The notes beneath the pieces were generated by a model, which saw nothing but the letters and a program-made list of their open reading frames with translations, did no database searches and was not told where the DNA came from. Below, piece by piece: positions 51,944 through 62,662 of a stretch of 64,000 nt of DNA (position 1 is the stretch's first letter; every line of letters starts with the position of its first letter). Source of the stretch: Pseudooceanicola onchidii (lineage in GTDB: Bacteria; Pseudomonadota; Alphaproteobacteria; Rhodobacterales; Rhodobacteraceae); the NCBI RefSeq assembly GCF_004959925.1, contig NZ_SPUW01000001.1:744001-808000 (forward strand), written 5' to 3'. The position numbers were made by a program, and so were the translations under genes.

Positions 51944-52467
51944 GCACCGCCGTGAACACCGCGGCCGCGGACAAGGACTATGCCACGCAGGCCCTGAACC
52001 GCGAACTGCAGGACAAGGGGTTCCTGCTGACCTCGACCGAGGATCTGATCAACTGGGCGCGCACCGGGTCGCTGCACTGGATGACCTTTGGCCTCGCCTG
52101 CTGCGCGGTCGAGATGATGCACACCTCGATGCCGCGCTACGACGCCGAACGCTTCGGCATCGCGCCGCGGGCCTCTCCGCGCCAGTCCGACGTGATGATC
52201 GTCGCGGGCACGCTGACCAACAAGATGGCCCCCGCGCTGCGCAAGGTCTATGACCAAATGCCGGAGCCGCGCTATGTGATCTCGATGGGATCCTGCGCGA
52301 ACGGCGGCGGCTATTATCACTACAGCTATTCCGTGGTGCGCGGCTGCGACCGGATCGTGCCCGTGGACATCTATGTCCCCGGATGCCCCCCGACCGCCGA
52401 GGCGCTTCTGTACGGGATCATGCAGCTGGCCCGCAAAATCCGCCGCACCGGCACGATCACGAGGTAA
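51934..52467 (+). CDS. nuoB: NADH-quinone oxidoreductase subunit B
   Basis: A 177-residue subunit carrying cluster N2, the last iron-sulfur centre before quinone. The cluster cysteines are in [26 protein letters not shown] and [14 protein letters not shown], including the rare vicinal Cys pair. It starts inside the nuoA gene, so translation is coupled. Confidence 0.96.
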   Translation: MAISTAVNTAAADKDYATQALNRELQDKGFLLTSTEDLINWARTGSLHWMTFGLACCAVEMMHTSMPRYDAERFGIAPRASPRQSDVMIVAGTLTNKMAPALRKVYDQMPEPRYVISMGSCANGGGYYHYSYSVVRGCDRIVPVDIYVPGCPPTAEALLYGIMQLARKIRRTGTITR

Positions 52468-52473
52468 CCCGCG

Positions 52474-53076
52474 ATGCCGATGAACGAACTTGGTGCCCAT
52501 ATCGAGCTCAAGCGCCCGGACTGCGTGCTGTCCTGGGACGTGACGCTTGGTGAGCTGACGGTCGATGTGACACCCGCGAACGTCGCGGGCTTTGTCGAAT
52601 TCCTGAAGACCGACGCGACCTGCCGCTTCTCGACTCTGGTCGACATCACGGGGGTGGACTATCCCGAACGGGCCAAGCGCTTCGACGTGATCTACCATTT
52701 CCTGTCGATGTACCAGAACCACCGCATCCGCCTGCGCGTCTCGGTCCGCGAGGACGAGATGGTGCCATCGATCACCGAGGTCCACCCAAGCGCCAACTGG
52801 TACGAGCGCGAGGTCTTCGACATGTTCGGGATCATCTTCTCGGGCCACCCGGACCTGCGCCGTCTTCTGACCGACTACGGCTTCCGCGGCTACCCGCTGC
52901 GCAAGGATTTCCCGACGACCGGCTACACCGAGGTGCGCTATGACGAAACCGCCAAGCGCGTCGTCTATGAGCCGGTGAAGCTGACGCAGGAATACCGCCA
53001 GTTCGATTTCATGTCCCCCTGGGAAGGCGCGAAATACGTGCTGCCGGGGGATGAGAAGAAGGAAGCCCAGAAATGA
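52474..53076 (+). CDS. nuoC: NADH-quinone oxidoreductase subunit C
   Basis: A 200-residue hydrophilic subunit bridging NuoB and NuoD. The signature [20 protein letters not shown], then [19 protein letters not shown], is intact. It is separate from NuoD, as in most alphaproteobacteria and mitochondria and unlike the fused NuoCD of enterics. It overlaps the next gene by 4 bases. Confidence 0.96.
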   Translation: MPMNELGAHIELKRPDCVLSWDVTLGELTVDVTPANVAGFVEFLKTDATCRFSTLVDITGVDYPERAKRFDVIYHFLSMYQNHRIRLRVSVREDEMVPSITEVHPSANWYEREVFDMFGIIFSGHPDLRRLLTDYGFRGYPLRKDFPTTGYTEVRYDETAKRVVYEPVKLTQEYRQFDFMSPWEGAKYVLPGDEKKEAQK

Positions 53077-53468
53077 TGGACGGGCCAATTCGCATTGCAG
53101 ATCCGGCGCTTGACCAGGCGATCACGGACTATTGCCACGCGCTGCACTTTGGCGACGGCGCAGCGGTTGATACCCTGTGCCACGACCGGTTCCTGATGCA
53201 GTGGGTCGGCCAGGACGGCGGCGCGCGCTGCATCGACAAGGCGGCCTTCGTCGCCCGGATCGGCGGACGCGATGCCTTTCCCGGTGAGCCCCGCTTTGAT
53301 GTCCATTCGGTCGATCTGTCGGGCCCCGACATGGCGCAGGTCAAGCTGGACGTGACGGTGCCGCCGCGCGTCTACACCGACCAGCTGGGCTTTCTGCGCG
53401 TCGACGGCGCATGGCGCCTGATGACCAAGCTTTTCCGCGTGGCCGACGGCCCGGCGCTGGAGGACTGA
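53073..53468 (+). CDS. NTF2/SnoaL-like protein inside the nuo operon
   Basis: A 131-residue soluble protein with a cone-shaped NTF2-like pattern: [29 protein letters not shown] and [17 protein letters not shown] at the end. It has no signal peptide. It starts within the nuoC stop (ATGA) and sits before nuoD, at a place where Paracoccus-type nuo clusters carry extra reading frames. It might be an assembly or binding protein; no function is established from sequence. Confidence 0.75.
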   Translation: MMDGPIRIADPALDQAITDYCHALHFGDGAAVDTLCHDRFLMQWVGQDGGARCIDKAAFVARIGGRDAFPGEPRFDVHSVDLSGPDMAQVKLDVTVPPRVYTDQLGFLRVDGAWRLMTKLFRVADGPALED

Positions 53469-53499
53469 GGATGCAACTTCGCTTCGGAGGCGACAAGAC

Positions 53500-54723
53500 A
53501 TGATGGACGGCTCCAACCAGTTCGGCGACGCCCAGACGGGCGAGCAGAAGATCCGCAACTTCAATCTCAACTTCGGTCCGCAGCACCCTGCGGCCCACGG
53601 CGTTCTGCGCCTGGTGCTTGAGCTGGACGGCGAGGTGGTCGAACGTTGCGACCCGCATGTCGGCCTGCTGCACCGTGGCACCGAAAAGCTGATGGAAAGC
53701 CGGACCTACCTGCAGAACCTGCCCTATCTCGACCGGCTCGATTACGTGGCGCCGATGAACCAGGAACACGCCTGGTGCCTGGCCATCGAGAAGCTGACGG
53801 GCGTCGAAGTGCCCCGCCGCGCCTCGCTGATCCGGGTGCTGTTCTGCGAAATCGGCCGTATCCTGAACCACCTCATGAACGTCACCACGCAGGCGATGGA
53901 CGTGGGTGCGCTGACGCCGCCGCTCTGGGGGTTCGAACAGCGTGAAGACCTGATGATCTTCTACGAACGGGCCTGTGGCGCGCGTCTGCACGCCGCCTAT
54001 TTCCGCCCCGGTGGCGTGCATCAGGATCTCCCGCCCGAGCTGATCGACGACATCGAGGCCTGGATCCCGCCGTTCCTCAGCTTCATCGACGATCTCGGCA
54101 ACCTGCTGACCGAAAACCGCATCTTCAAGCAGCGCAACGTCGACATCGGCGTCGTCACCGAAGACGACATCCAGATGTACGGCTTTTCAGGCGTGATGGT
54201 GCGCGGGTCGGGTCTGGCCTGGGATCTGCGCCGTGCGCAACCCTATGAATGCTATGACGAATTCGACTTCCAGATCCCGGTCGGCAAGAACGGCGATTGC
54301 TACGACCGGTACCTGTGCCGGGTCGAGGAAATGCGCCAGTCCGCCGCGATCATGCAGCAGTGCATCGACAAGCTGCGCGCGCCGGAAGGGCAGGGCGACG
54401 TGCTGGCCCGGGGCAAGATCACGCCGCCGAAACGGGGTGAGATGAAGACCTCGATGGAGGCGCTGATCCACCACTTCAAGCTCTACACCGAAGGCTTCAA
54501 GGTGCCCGAAGGTCAGGTCTATGCGGCGGTCGAGGCCCCCAAGGGCGAATTCGGCGTCTACATCGTGTCCGACGGCACCAACAAACCCTACCGCGCCAAG
54601 CTGCGCGCGCCGGGCTATCCGCACCTTGCGGCGATGGACTACATCGCCACCGGCCACCAGCTGGCCGATGTCGCCGCCATCATCGGCACCATGGATATCG
54701 TGTTCGGAGAGATCGACCGGTGA
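53500..54723 (+). CDS. nuoD: NADH-quinone oxidoreductase subunit D
   Basis: A 407-residue 49-kDa-type subunit that forms the quinone pocket with Nuo[21 protein letters not shown], the [20 protein letters not shown] loop and the C-terminal [21 protein letters not shown]-type ending are intact; its Tyr/His quinone ligands belong to these loops. It starts after CGGAGG. It overlaps the following lipoprotein gene in GTGA. Confidence 0.96.
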   Translation: MMDGSNQFGDAQTGEQKIRNFNLNFGPQHPAAHGVLRLVLELDGEVVERCDPHVGLLHRGTEKLMESRTYLQNLPYLDRLDYVAPMNQEHAWCLAIEKLTGVEVPRRASLIRVLFCEIGRILNHLMNVTTQAMDVGALTPPLWGFEQREDLMIFYERACGARLHAAYFRPGGVHQDLPPELIDDIEAWIPPFLSFIDDLGNLLTENRIFKQRNVDIGVVTEDDIQMYGFSGVMVRGSGLAWDLRRAQPYECYDEFDFQIPVGKNGDCYDRYLCRVEEMRQSAAIMQQCIDKLRAPEGQGDVLARGKITPPKRGEMKTSMEALIHHFKLYTEGFKVPEGQVYAAVEAPKGEFGVYIVSDGTNKPYRAKLRAPGYPHLAAMDYIATGHQLADVAAIIGTMDIVFGEIDR

Positions 54724-54995
54724 AGACATTCTTTCTGTTGCCCGTCCTTGGCCTGACCGCCGCCTGCGCCATGCCGCCCCAGGGTGTGCCGGGCGATGCC
54801 GTGACCGCCTATGATGCCGCCGTCGCGTCAATCGGCTGCAACCTGCGGTCCGAAAAGGATTATCTTCCCGTGGAACTGCAGACGGGCATGACCCGTGAGC
54901 AGGTGCTGGAAATGACCGCCTTCAAGATTGCCAACAAGCAGGCCAAGAAGCTGCCTGATGGCACCGTCCAACTGATGACCGGAGCCTGTGCCTGA
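54720..54995 (+). CDS. Small lipoprotein between nuoD and nuoE
   Basis: A 91-residue protein with a lipoprotein signal ([19 protein letters not shown], lipobox TAAC) and two further cysteines (IGCNL, TGACA) in the mature part. GTG start and TGATG end overlap the flanking nuo genes, so expression is tied to Complex I. The lipid anchor places it on the periplasmic face, where it could touch the membrane arm. Family unknown to me. Confidence 0.72.
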   Translation: MKTFFLLPVLGLTAACAMPPQGVPGDAVTAYDAAVASIGCNLRSEKDYLPVELQTGMTREQVLEMTAFKIANKQAKKLPDGTVQLMTGACA

Positions 54996-56302
54996 TGCTG
55001 CGTCGCCTGCACCCAGAGCAACCCGATAGCTTTGCCTTCACGCCCGCCAACCAGGCCTGGGCCGAAGCGCAGATGACCAAGTACCCCGAAGGCCGCCAGG
55101 CCAGCGCGATCATCCCGCTGCTGTGGCGCGCGCAGGAACAGGAAGGCTGGCTGACCCGCCCCGCGATCGAACATATCGCGGACATGCTGGGCATGGCCTA
55201 TATCCGCGCGCTCGAGGTGGCGACTTTCTACTTCATGTTCCAGCTGCAACCTGTTGGATCCGTTGCGCATATCCAGATCTGCGGCACCCTGTCGTGCATG
55301 ATCTGCGGCGCCGAGGACCTGGTGGGCGTCTGCAAGGAGATGATCCACGAAAAGCCCCACGCCCTGTCGGCGGACGGCAAGTTTTCGTGGGAAGAGGTCG
55401 AATGCCTGGGCGCCTGCGCCAACGCGCCGATGGCCCAGATCGGCAAGGATTACTACGAAGACCTGACGGTCGACCGGCTGAAGGAAATCCTGTCGGAACT
55501 GGCCGAGGGCAAGGTGCCGGTTCCGGGCCCGCAGAACGGCCGGTTCGCGGCCGAACCGCTCAAGGGGCTGACGTCCCTGACCGAATACGAAAGCGGCCGG
55601 ACGCAATACAACGCCTCGGCCGCGCTGGCGGTCGACATTGGGGATACGGTCAAGCGCATCGATGGCACCGAGGTGCCGCTGCTGACGCCCTGGCAGGGCA
55701 AGCCCAAGGCCGACAAAGCGTCGGGCAGCACCAGGGTGAGCGAGGCCGTCGCGGCGAAGAAGGCCAAATCCGAACCGCGCCCGGCAGAATCCGAACCCGC
55801 AGACGCCACCGGAACGACCGAACAGGAAGCGCAGGCCTCGAGCCAGGCCAAGCCCGTGTCCAAGGACGAACCGGCCAAGGCTGGCAAGGCGGCGAAACCC
55901 GCCAAGTCCGGCAAGACCGCCTATGCCGAAGCGCCTTCGGCTGACACGCTGGATGCCGCCGCCGCCGCGATGGACGCCCCGGCCAGCGTCACCGCCGCCG
56001 CAGGAGAGGGCACCAAGCCGCGCGGGCTGAAGGCCCCGCTTGACGGCGGTGCAGACGACCTGAAGCTGATCAAGGGCATCGGTCCGTCGCTGGAACAGCT
56101 GTGCCATAGCCTGGGCGTCTATCATTTTGGCCAGATCGCCGAATGGGGCGGGGCCGAGCTTGCCTGGATCGACCAGAACCTGAAAGGCTTCAAGGGCCGC
56201 GCCAGCCGCGACCAGTGGATCGATCAGGCCAAGGTTCTCTCGGCTGGTGGCACGACGGATTTTGCCGAACGCGTCAAGCAGGGCGGCGTTTACGACGATT
56301 GA
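54995..56302 (+). CDS. nuoE: NADH-quinone oxidoreductase subunit E with long C-terminal extension
   Basis: A 435-residue protein, about 2.5 times the normal NuoE length. Residues 1-172 are a standard NuoE with the [2Fe-2S] N1a ligands C96, C101, C137 and C141. Residues about 220-345 are a low-complexity Ala/Lys/Glu/Pro linker. Residues 351-435 form an extra domain with a helix-hairpin-helix-like [16 protein letters not shown] and then [18 protein letters not shown]. The same domain ends the next protein. The extension is not part of the known NuoE core and may dock partner proteins. Confidence 0.93.
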   Translation: MLRRLHPEQPDSFAFTPANQAWAEAQMTKYPEGRQASAIIPLLWRAQEQEGWLTRPAIEHIADMLGMAYIRALEVATFYFMFQLQPVGSVAHIQICGTLSCMICGAEDLVGVCKEMIHEKPHALSADGKFSWEEVECLGACANAPMAQIGKDYYEDLTVDRLKEILSELAEGKVPVPGPQNGRFAAEPLKGLTSLTEYESGRTQYNASAALAVDIGDTVKRIDGTEVPLLTPWQGKPKADKASGSTRVSEAVAAKKAKSEPRPAESEPADATGTTEQEAQASSQAKPVSKDEPAKAGKAAKPAKSGKTAYAEAPSADTLDAAAAAMDAPASVTAAAGEGTKPRGLKAPLDGGADDLKLIKGIGPSLEQLCHSLGVYHFGQIAEWGGAELAWIDQNLKGFKGRASRDQWIDQAKVLSAGGTTDFAERVKQGGVYDD

Positions 56303-56324
56303 TGTGACACCAAGGGGATAGAGA

Positions 56325-57107
56325 ATGGGACAGGACTGCAAACGTAACAGCTGGATTGCCGCGGCGGCGCTTGGCGCTCTCGTGTTCCTTGTCATTCTCA
56401 TCTTCGGCACCGTCGAATTCTTCGGCTCCATCGTCATCGGCGTGGCCGTTGCCATCGTGCTCGGGTTCTTCTTCACGATGTTCCTGTGCCCCGGTGAGGG
56501 CACCGACACGAAAGCAGACACGAAAGCCGACACGGAAGCCTCCGATCACGCCCCGACGGCAACGCCCGCGGCCTCGGCATCTGCCAGCGCAACCGCAGCG
56601 GTGACACCGGCAGACGTGGCCCCCGCAAAGGCGACACCGGCCCCCGCCGAGACGCCCGCCGCACCGGCCCCCGTGGATACGCCGTCGGAGCCCGAAGTCG
56701 TCGCGGCACCCGCGCCCAAGCCCGAACCGGCCCCTGCGCCCAAGCCCGAACCGGCCCCTGCGCCCATGCCCGAACCGGCGCCCGTCGCCGCGCCGACCCC
56801 GGCAGCGACCGACGGCGCGGGCAGCCGCCCGGCAGCATTGGACGCGGCGCGGGATGGCAAGGCGGATGACCTGAAGAAAATCAAGGGCGTCGGCCCCAAA
56901 CTTGAAGTGATGTTGAACGAGATGGGCTATTACCACTTTGACCAGATCGCCGCCTGGAGCGGAGAGGAAGTGGCCTGGGTCGATCAGAACCTCAAGGGCT
57001 TCAAGGGCCGCGTCAGCCGAGACAACTGGGTCGATCAGGCCGCGCAGCTTGCCGCAGGCGGCGAAACCGAATTTTCCAAGCGCGTCGGCAAGGGCGACGT
57101 GTACTGA
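56325..57107 (+). CDS. Membrane-anchored protein sharing NuoE's C-terminal domain
   Basis: A 260-residue protein. Two N-terminal transmembrane helices (about residues 9-31 and 33-55) precede a long Pro/Ala-rich linker with tandem PAPKPEPA repeats. A C-terminal domain (about 178-260) begins DDLKKIKGVGPKLEVMLNEM and continues [18 protein letters not shown]. This domain is clearly homologous to residues 351-435 of the adjacent NuoE. The helices would hold it at the membrane with the domain in the cytoplasm, near the Complex I peripheral arm. An assembly or tethering role is an inference. Confidence 0.8.
   Translation: MGQDCKRNSWIAAAALGALVFLVILIFGTVEFFGSIVIGVAVAIVLGFFFTMFLCPGEGTDTKADTKADTEASDHAPTATPAASASASATAAVTPADVAPAKATPAPAETPAAPAPVDTPSEPEVVAAPAPKPEPAPAPKPEPAPAPMPEPAPVAAPTPAATDGAGSRPAALDAARDGKADDLKKIKGVGPKLEVMLNEMGYYHFDQIAAWSGEEVAWVDQNLKGFKGRVSRDNWVDQAAQLAAGGETEFSKRVGKGDVY
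56712..56783. repeat. Tandem 24-bp repeat encoding PAPKPEPA linker
   Basis: Three in-frame copies of a 24-base unit starting GCGCCCAAGCCCGAACC. The first two are identical and the third is diverged. They code for the proline-rich linker of the membrane-anchored protein. Copy number could vary by slippage. Confidence 0.75.
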
Positions 57108-57115
57108 GTGACGTG

Positions 57116-57343
57116 ATGCAGGACCGAGACGCAATCATAGCCAGGAAGAGCAGGGTGGTCGCCCTGGTCATCGCCGGTGCCATGGTCTTCTGGATCGCGG
57201 GGCAATTCCTGCGTGAACAGCTGGGTGTCCCGCTGCGCTTCGCGTTTCTCATCGATCTCATGGCCATCGCCGCCTTTGTCTGGGCGCTGGTGGTCATCTT
57301 GCAAATCTGGCGCGCCCGTCAGGGCGACAGCGGCCAAGACTGA
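57116..57343 (+). CDS. DUF5337 small membrane protein
   Basis: A 75-residue two-helix membrane protein (VVALVIAGAMVFWIAGQFL and FAFLIDLMAIAAFVWALVVI) with charged ends. It resembles the DUF5337 family that I associate with Rhodobacteraceae nuo clusters. An in-frame GTG lies one codon earlier; ATG is preferred. It lies between the anchored HhH-like protein gene and nuoF. It may be a small accessory piece of Complex I or of its assembly. Confidence 0.72.
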   Translation: MQDRDAIIARKSRVVALVIAGAMVFWIAGQFLREQLGVPLRFAFLIDLMAIAAFVWALVVILQIWRARQGDSGQD

Positions 57344-57366
57344 AGGCCAAGGATAAAGGGTAGAGC

Positions 57367-58653
57367 ATGCTCAAGGACGAAGATCGCATCTTCACCAACA
57401 TCTACGGGATGCATGACCGGACGCTGAAGGGCGCCCAGGCCCGTGGTCATTGGGATGGCACCGCCGGCATCATCAAGAAGGGCCGCGACTGGATCATCGA
57501 CACGATGAAGGCCTCCGGTCTGCGGGGGCGTGGTGGTGCGGGCTTCCCGACCGGCCTCAAGTGGTCCTTCATGCCCAAGGAATCCGATGGTCGCCCGGCC
57601 TATCTGGTTGTGAACGCGGATGAATCCGAACCCGGCACCTGCAAGGACCGGGAAATCATGCGCCACGATCCGCACACGCTGATCGAGGGCTGCCTGATCG
57701 CATCCTTCGCGATGAACGCGCATGCCTGCTATATCTACCTGCGCGGCGAATACATCCGCGAGCGCGAGGCGCTGCAGGCCGCCATCGACGAATGCTATGA
57801 CGCGGGCCTTCTGGGCAAGAACGCCGCCAAGTCCGGCTGGGACTTCGACCTCTACCTGCACCACGGGGCCGGCGCCTATATCTGTGGTGAAGAAACCGCG
57901 CTGCTGGAAAGCCTTGAAGGCAAGAAGGGCATGCCCCGGATGAAGCCGCCGTTCCCGGCAGGTGCCGGCCTTTATGGCTGCCCGACCACGGTGAACAACG
58001 TGGAATCCATCGCCGTCGCACCCACCATCCTGCGTCGTGGCGCCGACTGGTTCGCGGGTTTTGGCCGTGAAAACAACGCGGGCACCAAGCTGTTCGCAAT
58101 CTCGGGCCACGTCAACAACCCCTGCGTCGTCGAAGAGGCGATGTCGATCACCTTTGAAGAGCTGATCGACAAGCATTGCGGCGGCATCCGGGGCGGCTGG
58201 GACAACCTGCTGGCCGTGATCCCCGGCGGATCGTCCGTTCCCTGCGTGCGCGGGGAAAAGATGAAAGACGCCATCATGGACTTCGACTACCTGCGCGGCG
58301 AACTGGGCTCGGGCCTGGGCACGGCGGCGGTGATCGTGATGGACAAGCAGACCGACATCATCAAGGCGATCTGGCGGCTGGCCAAGTTTTACAAGCACGA
58401 AAGCTGCGGCCAGTGCACGCCCTGCCGCGAAGGTACCGGCTGGATGATGCGCGTGATGGAACGCCTGGTGAAGGGCGAGGCGAGCGTGGAAGAAATCGAC
58501 ATGCTCTGGGACGTGACCAAACAGGTCGAAGGCCACACGATCTGTGCCCTTGGCGACGCGGCCGCATGGCCCATCCAGGGCCTGATCCGCAACTTCCGTG
58601 ACGTGATCGAAGACCGGGTGAAGACCAAACGCCCGGCGGTGGCAGCCAAGTGA
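57367..58653 (+). CDS. nuoF: NADH-quinone oxidoreductase subunit F
   Basis: A 428-residue flavoprotein subunit where NADH binds and FMN is reduced. [20 protein letters not shown] (NADH loop), [16 protein letters not shown] and [19 protein letters not shown] (FMN) are intact, and the N3 cluster motif [20 protein letters not shown] is clear. It directly follows the DUF5337 gene and is overlapped at its end by a lipoprotein gene. Confidence 0.96.
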   Translation: MLKDEDRIFTNIYGMHDRTLKGAQARGHWDGTAGIIKKGRDWIIDTMKASGLRGRGGAGFPTGLKWSFMPKESDGRPAYLVVNADESEPGTCKDREIMRHDPHTLIEGCLIASFAMNAHACYIYLRGEYIREREALQAAIDECYDAGLLGKNAAKSGWDFDLYLHHGAGAYICGEETALLESLEGKKGMPRMKPPFPAGAGLYGCPTTVNNVESIAVAPTILRRGADWFAGFGRENNAGTKLFAISGHVNNPCVVEEAMSITFEELIDKHCGGIRGGWDNLLAVIPGGSSVPCVRGEKMKDAIMDFDYLRGELGSGLGTAAVIVMDKQTDIIKAIWRLAKFYKHESCGQCTPCREGTGWMMRVMERLVKGEASVEEIDMLWDVTKQVEGHTICALGDAAAWPIQGLIRNFRDVIEDRVKTKRPAVAAK

Positions 58654-59120
58654 TCCGTCGCACCCGCATATCCCTGCTTGTCGGTGCCGCGCTGGCCGTG
58701 GCGCTGGCAGGCTGTTCCGCGCAGACCATGCGCGAGAACTGGCAGAACCGCGTGTCCGGCGAGACCGAGGTGCATATCACCGAAGGCGCCTATCGCGTCG
58801 CCTTCCTGCCGCTGGCCTCGCCCCCCGGCGCGGCGGCGGATGCCTGGGTCTATGGCCCCGGCGTGTCGGCTCCGTTCACCATCCCCGATGGTGGTGTGCC
58901 GGGCCTGCGGATCAGCCGTCTGGACGGCCAGCCGATGCTGCGCGCCGATTACGAAAACGCCCGCGCCGCCGCCTCGGCCGGTTGCGCGGATCGCCCCGGC
59001 TGGACCCCGGCCAAGGCCGCGGCCATTGCCCGCACAACCGCGCGTACGGAATCGACCGCCTACTACGGGACGGGTTATCTGACGGGCGGTGCCTGGGTGC
59101 TGCTGGGGGTTTGCAAATGA
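58650..59120 (+). CDS. Lipoprotein between nuoF and nuoG, 156 aa
   Basis: It starts at a GTG overlapping the nuoF stop codon (GTGA). The signal [20 protein letters not shown] ends in lipobox LAGC. The mature part has a beta-rich middle ([15 protein letters not shown]) and two further Cys residues. Periplasm-facing, family not recognised, translationally coupled to nuoF. Confidence 0.7.
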   Translation: MIRRTRISLLVGAALAVALAGCSAQTMRENWQNRVSGETEVHITEGAYRVAFLPLASPPGAAADAWVYGPGVSAPFTIPDGGVPGLRISRLDGQPMLRADYENARAAASAGCADRPGWTPAKAAAIARTTARTESTAYYGTGYLTGGAWVLLGVCK

Positions 59121-59184
59121 CCCGCTTTGCAGACTTTGCAATACGTTTCGCGGCCCCGGTCGCCGACCTTGAAGGAGGAGCCGC

Positions 59185-59541
59185 ATGATCCGTGCGCTGG
59201 TTCTGATGCTGATCACCACGACCACCCTGTCGGCCTGCGGAAACTGGGGGGGCAAGGGCAATCCCTGGGGCAATCGCGTCGCCTATGACGGGGCATACTT
59301 TCGCGTGAAGGCCTCGAGCGACAAGGACAACCGTCAGAATTTCACCGTCGATGTCCGCGATGCAGGCAAGACGCTGGTCGGCGCGCGCCAGGCGGCGAGC
59401 GCCAAGGCGGCGGAATACTGCATCCGTCAGTACGGCCGGTCCGACATGACCTGGGAGGTATCGCCCGAGGTCGAGGATGCCATGCTGCCGATCGTCGAGG
59501 GCGACCTGATCCTGAGGGGGACCTGCGACGGATGGCGTTAA
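59185..59541 (+). CDS. Lipoprotein between nuoF and nuoG, 118 aa
   Basis: The signal IRALVLMLITTTTLSACGNW has lipobox LSAC, and the mature domain reads FRVKASSDKDNRQNFTVDV with two more cysteines (AEYCIRQYG, LRGTCDGW). The start follows AAGGAGG. It is the third lipoprotein in the operon. No function is recognised. Confidence 0.72.
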   Translation: MIRALVLMLITTTTLSACGNWGGKGNPWGNRVAYDGAYFRVKASSDKDNRQNFTVDVRDAGKTLVGARQAASAKAAEYCIRQYGRSDMTWEVSPEVEDAMLPIVEGDLILRGTCDGWR

Positions 59542-59704
59542 GCCGCGCATATCATCCGGACCGGACCCGCGCGGGCGGCAAAACCCCGCGTGTTTCAACC
59601 GGTTATGGGGCGCGTTATTGCATAACACGCACCCTGTATCCCATCTGCGCAGCAGATGGGGTCGCCGTGATGGCGACCCTGCGCCGCAACGAAGGGAGAC
59701 ATCC

Positions 59705-60109
59705 ATGCGTCTGACCACCACCGCCCCGATGCTGGGCCTGATCCTCGCGCTTGGCGCGACAGCCGCGACCGCCAAGGTGCCGCTGCGCGACGTGCCCGAG
59801 ATCGACAACCAGATGTTCTCGGTCGCGATGGCGATCGAGATCAGCGACAAGTGCGACAGCATCAGCCCGCGCACGCTCAAGGGTCTGAACTTCCTGTTCG
59901 GACTGGCCAGCCAGGCAAAGGGCATGGGCTATACCAAGGCCGAAATCGACGCCTATCGCAAAAGCGATGCGGAAAAGGCCCGGATCCGCGCCAAGGGCGA
60001 AGCCTATGTGCGCGAAAAAGGGCTGGACCCGGCGAAACCCGCTGACCTGTGCAAGCTGGGTCAGATGGAGATGGCGGCGAACAGCCAGATCGGATCCTTC
60101 CTGAAGTAG
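59705..60109 (+). CDS. DUF5333 secreted protein
   Basis: A 134-residue protein with a cleavable signal peptide (MRLTTTAPMLGLILALGATA, cut after ATA). A helical mature part follows, with paired cysteines (SDKCDSIS, ADLCKLG) and the segment LKGLNFLFGLASQAKGMGYT of the DUF5333 family seen next to nuo genes in Rhodobacteraceae. It is periplasmic by prediction. The ATG after GGGAGACATCC is preferred. Confidence 0.78.
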   Translation: MRLTTTAPMLGLILALGATAATAKVPLRDVPEIDNQMFSVAMAIEISDKCDSISPRTLKGLNFLFGLASQAKGMGYTKAEIDAYRKSDAEKARIRAKGEAYVREKGLDPAKPADLCKLGQMEMAANSQIGSFLK

Positions 60110-60230
60110 ATCGGGACGGATCCACGCGGGCCCCGCCCGCACCCGAACAACCGCCCCGGCGCCGCGTGCGCCCGGGCACCGAAAGAACCCCGGTCCGAGG
60201 ATCGGAAGGCGAGTAGCAAAGTGAGAGACC

Positions 60231-62255
60231 ATGTCTGACCTGCGCAAGATCATCATCGACGGCCACGAGGTCGAGGTCGATCCGGCCCTGACCCTTATCC
60301 AGGCCTGTGAACAGGCCGGGATCGAGGTGCCGCGCTTCTGCTATCACGAACGCCTGTCGATCGCGGGCAACTGCCGCATGTGCCTGGTCGAAGTCGTGGG
60401 CGGCCCGCCGAAGCCCGCCGCCTCCTGCGCGATGCAGGTGCGTGACCTGCGCCCGGGGCCGGAAGGCCAGCCGCCGGTGGTGAAGACCAACTCGCCCATG
60501 GTCAAGAAGGCCCGCGAAGGGGTGATGGAGTTCCTGCTGATCAACCATCCGCTGGATTGCCCGATCTGCGACCAGGGTGGCGAATGCGACCTTCAGGACC
60601 AGGCGATGGCCTATGGCGTCGACTTCTCGCGCTATCGCGAGCCCAAGCGCGCGTCGGACGATCTGGATCTCGGCCCGCTGGTCGAGACGCATATGACCCG
60701 CTGCATTTCCTGCACCCGCTGCGTCCGCTTCACCTCCGAGGTCGCTGGCATCATGCAGATGGGTCAGACCGGCCGGGGCGAGGATGCCGAGATCACATCC
60801 TACCTGAACCAGACGCTGGATTCGAACCTGCAGGGCAACATCATCGACCTCTGCCCGGTTGGCGCGCTGGTGTCGAAACCCTATGCCTTCACCGCGCGGC
60901 CGTGGGAGCTGACCAAGACCGAAACCATCGACGTGATGGATGCGCTTGGGTCCAACATCCGGGTGGACACCAAGGGCCGCGAAGTCATGCGCATCCTGCC
61001 GCGCAACCATGACGGCGTGAACGAGGAATGGATCGCGGACAAGACGCGCTTTGTCTGGGACGGGCTGCGCCGCCAGCGGCTTGACCGCCCCTACATCCGC
61101 GAAAACGGCAAGTTGCGCCCGGCCTCCTGGCCCGAGGCGCTGTCTGCCGCGGCGACCGCGATGAAGGGCAAGAAGGTCGCGGGCCTCGTCGGGGATCTCG
61201 CACCGGTCGAAGCCGCCTTTGCGCTGAAGCAGATGATCGAAGGTCTGGGCGGCACCGTCGAATGCCGCACCGATGGCGCCAAGCTGCCCGTGGGCAACCG
61301 GTCCGGCTATGTCGGCACCGCGACGATCGAGGATATCGACAGCGCCAATGGCATCCTGCTGATCGGCTCCAACCCACGCGTCGAGGCGCCGGTGCTGAAC
61401 GCCCGCATCCGCAAGGCCTGGATCAATGGCGCGCAGGTCGGCGTGATCGGCGCGGCCGAGGATCTGACCTACGACTACCACCACTTCGGCGCCGACCGCG
61501 CCGCGCTGGCCGACCATGTGAAGACCGCCAAGTCCGAACCCGTGGGTGACGACGAACGTGGCATCGTGATCGTGGGGCAGGGCGCCCTGCGCGAAGCGGA
61601 CGGTGACGCCGTCCTGGCCGCCGCGATGGAAATTGCCGAAGCCCGGGGCGCCAAGCTGATGATCCTGCACACCGCCGCCGCGCGCGTTGGCGCGATGGAC
61701 GTGGGCGCGGTGACCGACGGGGGCCTCAAGGCCGCCATCGACGGGGCCGAGGTGATCTACAACCTGGGCGCGGACGAGGTCGAAATCGCCGACGGTGCCT
61801 TCGTGATCTACCAGGGTTCGCACGGGGATCGCGGCGCACACCGCGCCGACGTGATCCTGCCGGGCGCCGCCTATACGGAAGAAAACGGGCTCTTCGTGAA
61901 CACCGAAGGCCGTCCGCAGCTGGCATTGCGCGCCGGGTTCGCCCCGGGCGAGGCCAAGGAGAACTGGGCCATCCTGCGCGCGCTGAGCGCCGAGGTCGGA
62001 GAGGCGCTGCCCTTCGACAGCCTCGCGCAGCTGCGCAAGGCGCTGATCGCCGCCGTGCCGCACCTGAAGAAGATCGACCAGGTGCCCGCGAACGACTGGT
62101 CCGCCCTGCCAAGCGCCAAGCTGGGCGAGGCAAGCTTCGTGAACGCGGTCAAGGATCACTACCTGTCCAACCCGATCGCGCGCGCCAGCCAGGTGATGGC
62201 CGAACTGTCGTCCAACGCCGCCGCCCGCGCCAACCCGAAGGTCGCGGCCGAGTGA
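60231..62255 (+). CDS. nuoG: NADH-quinone oxidoreductase subunit G
   Basis: A 674-residue 75-kDa-type subunit carrying several iron-sulfur clusters. The N-terminal ferredoxin domain has [19 protein letters not shown], then [18 protein letters not shown] (including the unusual His/Cys region) and [18 protein letters not shown]. The rest is the catalytically silent molybdopterin-oxidoreductase-like domain. It starts 121 bases after the DUF5333 gene, the longest gap in the operon, and overlaps the next lipoprotein gene by 4 bases. Confidence 0.96.
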   Translation: MSDLRKIIIDGHEVEVDPALTLIQACEQAGIEVPRFCYHERLSIAGNCRMCLVEVVGGPPKPAASCAMQVRDLRPGPEGQPPVVKTNSPMVKKAREGVMEFLLINHPLDCPICDQGGECDLQDQAMAYGVDFSRYREPKRASDDLDLGPLVETHMTRCISCTRCVRFTSEVAGIMQMGQTGRGEDAEITSYLNQTLDSNLQGNIIDLCPVGALVSKPYAFTARPWELTKTETIDVMDALGSNIRVDTKGREVMRILPRNHDGVNEEWIADKTRFVWDGLRRQRLDRPYIRENGKLRPASWPEALSAAATAMKGKKVAGLVGDLAPVEAAFALKQMIEGLGGTVECRTDGAKLPVGNRSGYVGTATIEDIDSANGILLIGSNPRVEAPVLNARIRKAWINGAQVGVIGAAEDLTYDYHHFGADRAALADHVKTAKSEPVGDDERGIVIVGQGALREADGDAVLAAAMEIAEARGAKLMILHTAAARVGAMDVGAVTDGGLKAAIDGAEVIYNLGADEVEIADGAFVIYQGSHGDRGAHRADVILPGAAYTEENGLFVNTEGRPQLALRAGFAPGEAKENWAILRALSAEVGEALPFDSLAQLRKALIAAVPHLKKIDQVPANDWSALPSAKLGEASFVNAVKDHYLSNPIARASQVMAELSSNAAARANPKVAAE

Positions 62256-62656
62256 TCCGTTTCGCCCTCATAACTGCGGTCGGCCTTATGGCGGCCTGCA
62301 CCGCGCAGGAGGTATCCCGCGCGGCGCCCCGGGCCCTTGCGCCCGCAGGGGCGAGTTACGGGGCAATCGAGACGCGGCTTCTGGACAACGACTTGGTCGC
62401 CTTCCACGTCAAGATGCGTGGCGCGCGTGACGGCCAGGACGTGGCCGATTATGCCGAATGCGCGGCCGCGCAGTACACGCTGATCCGCGGTTTCGGATTT
62501 GCGCGACATCTGCGCACGAAAACCGCCGAAGTTTCTGGCGTCTGGCAGGCAGATGCGATTTATACCATCTCGCCGGCGATCCCCGCCGGCCTGCGCACGA
62601 TCGACGCCGAAGTGACGGTCGAGAACTGCAAATCCAACGGAATACCCACGGTGTGA
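62252..62656 (+). CDS. Lipoprotein between nuoG and nuoH, 134 aa
   Basis: GTG start overlaps the nuoG stop codon (GTGA). The signal [19 protein letters not shown] has lipobox MAAC. The mature part ([20 protein letters not shown] ... [16 protein letters not shown]) is mostly beta and has two cysteines. It is the fourth lipoprotein in the cluster; family not recognised. Confidence 0.72.
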   Translation: MIRFALITAVGLMAACTAQEVSRAAPRALAPAGASYGAIETRLLDNDLVAFHVKMRGARDGQDVADYAECAAAQYTLIRGFGFARHLRTKTAEVSGVWQADAIYTISPAIPAGLRTIDAEVTVENCKSNGIPTV

Positions 62657-62662
62657 GGACCT

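Noticed and set aside
56712-56783. Possible CRISPR-like or regulatory tandem repeat
   Set aside because: The repeats are contiguous, without spacers, and in frame within a coding Pro-rich linker.
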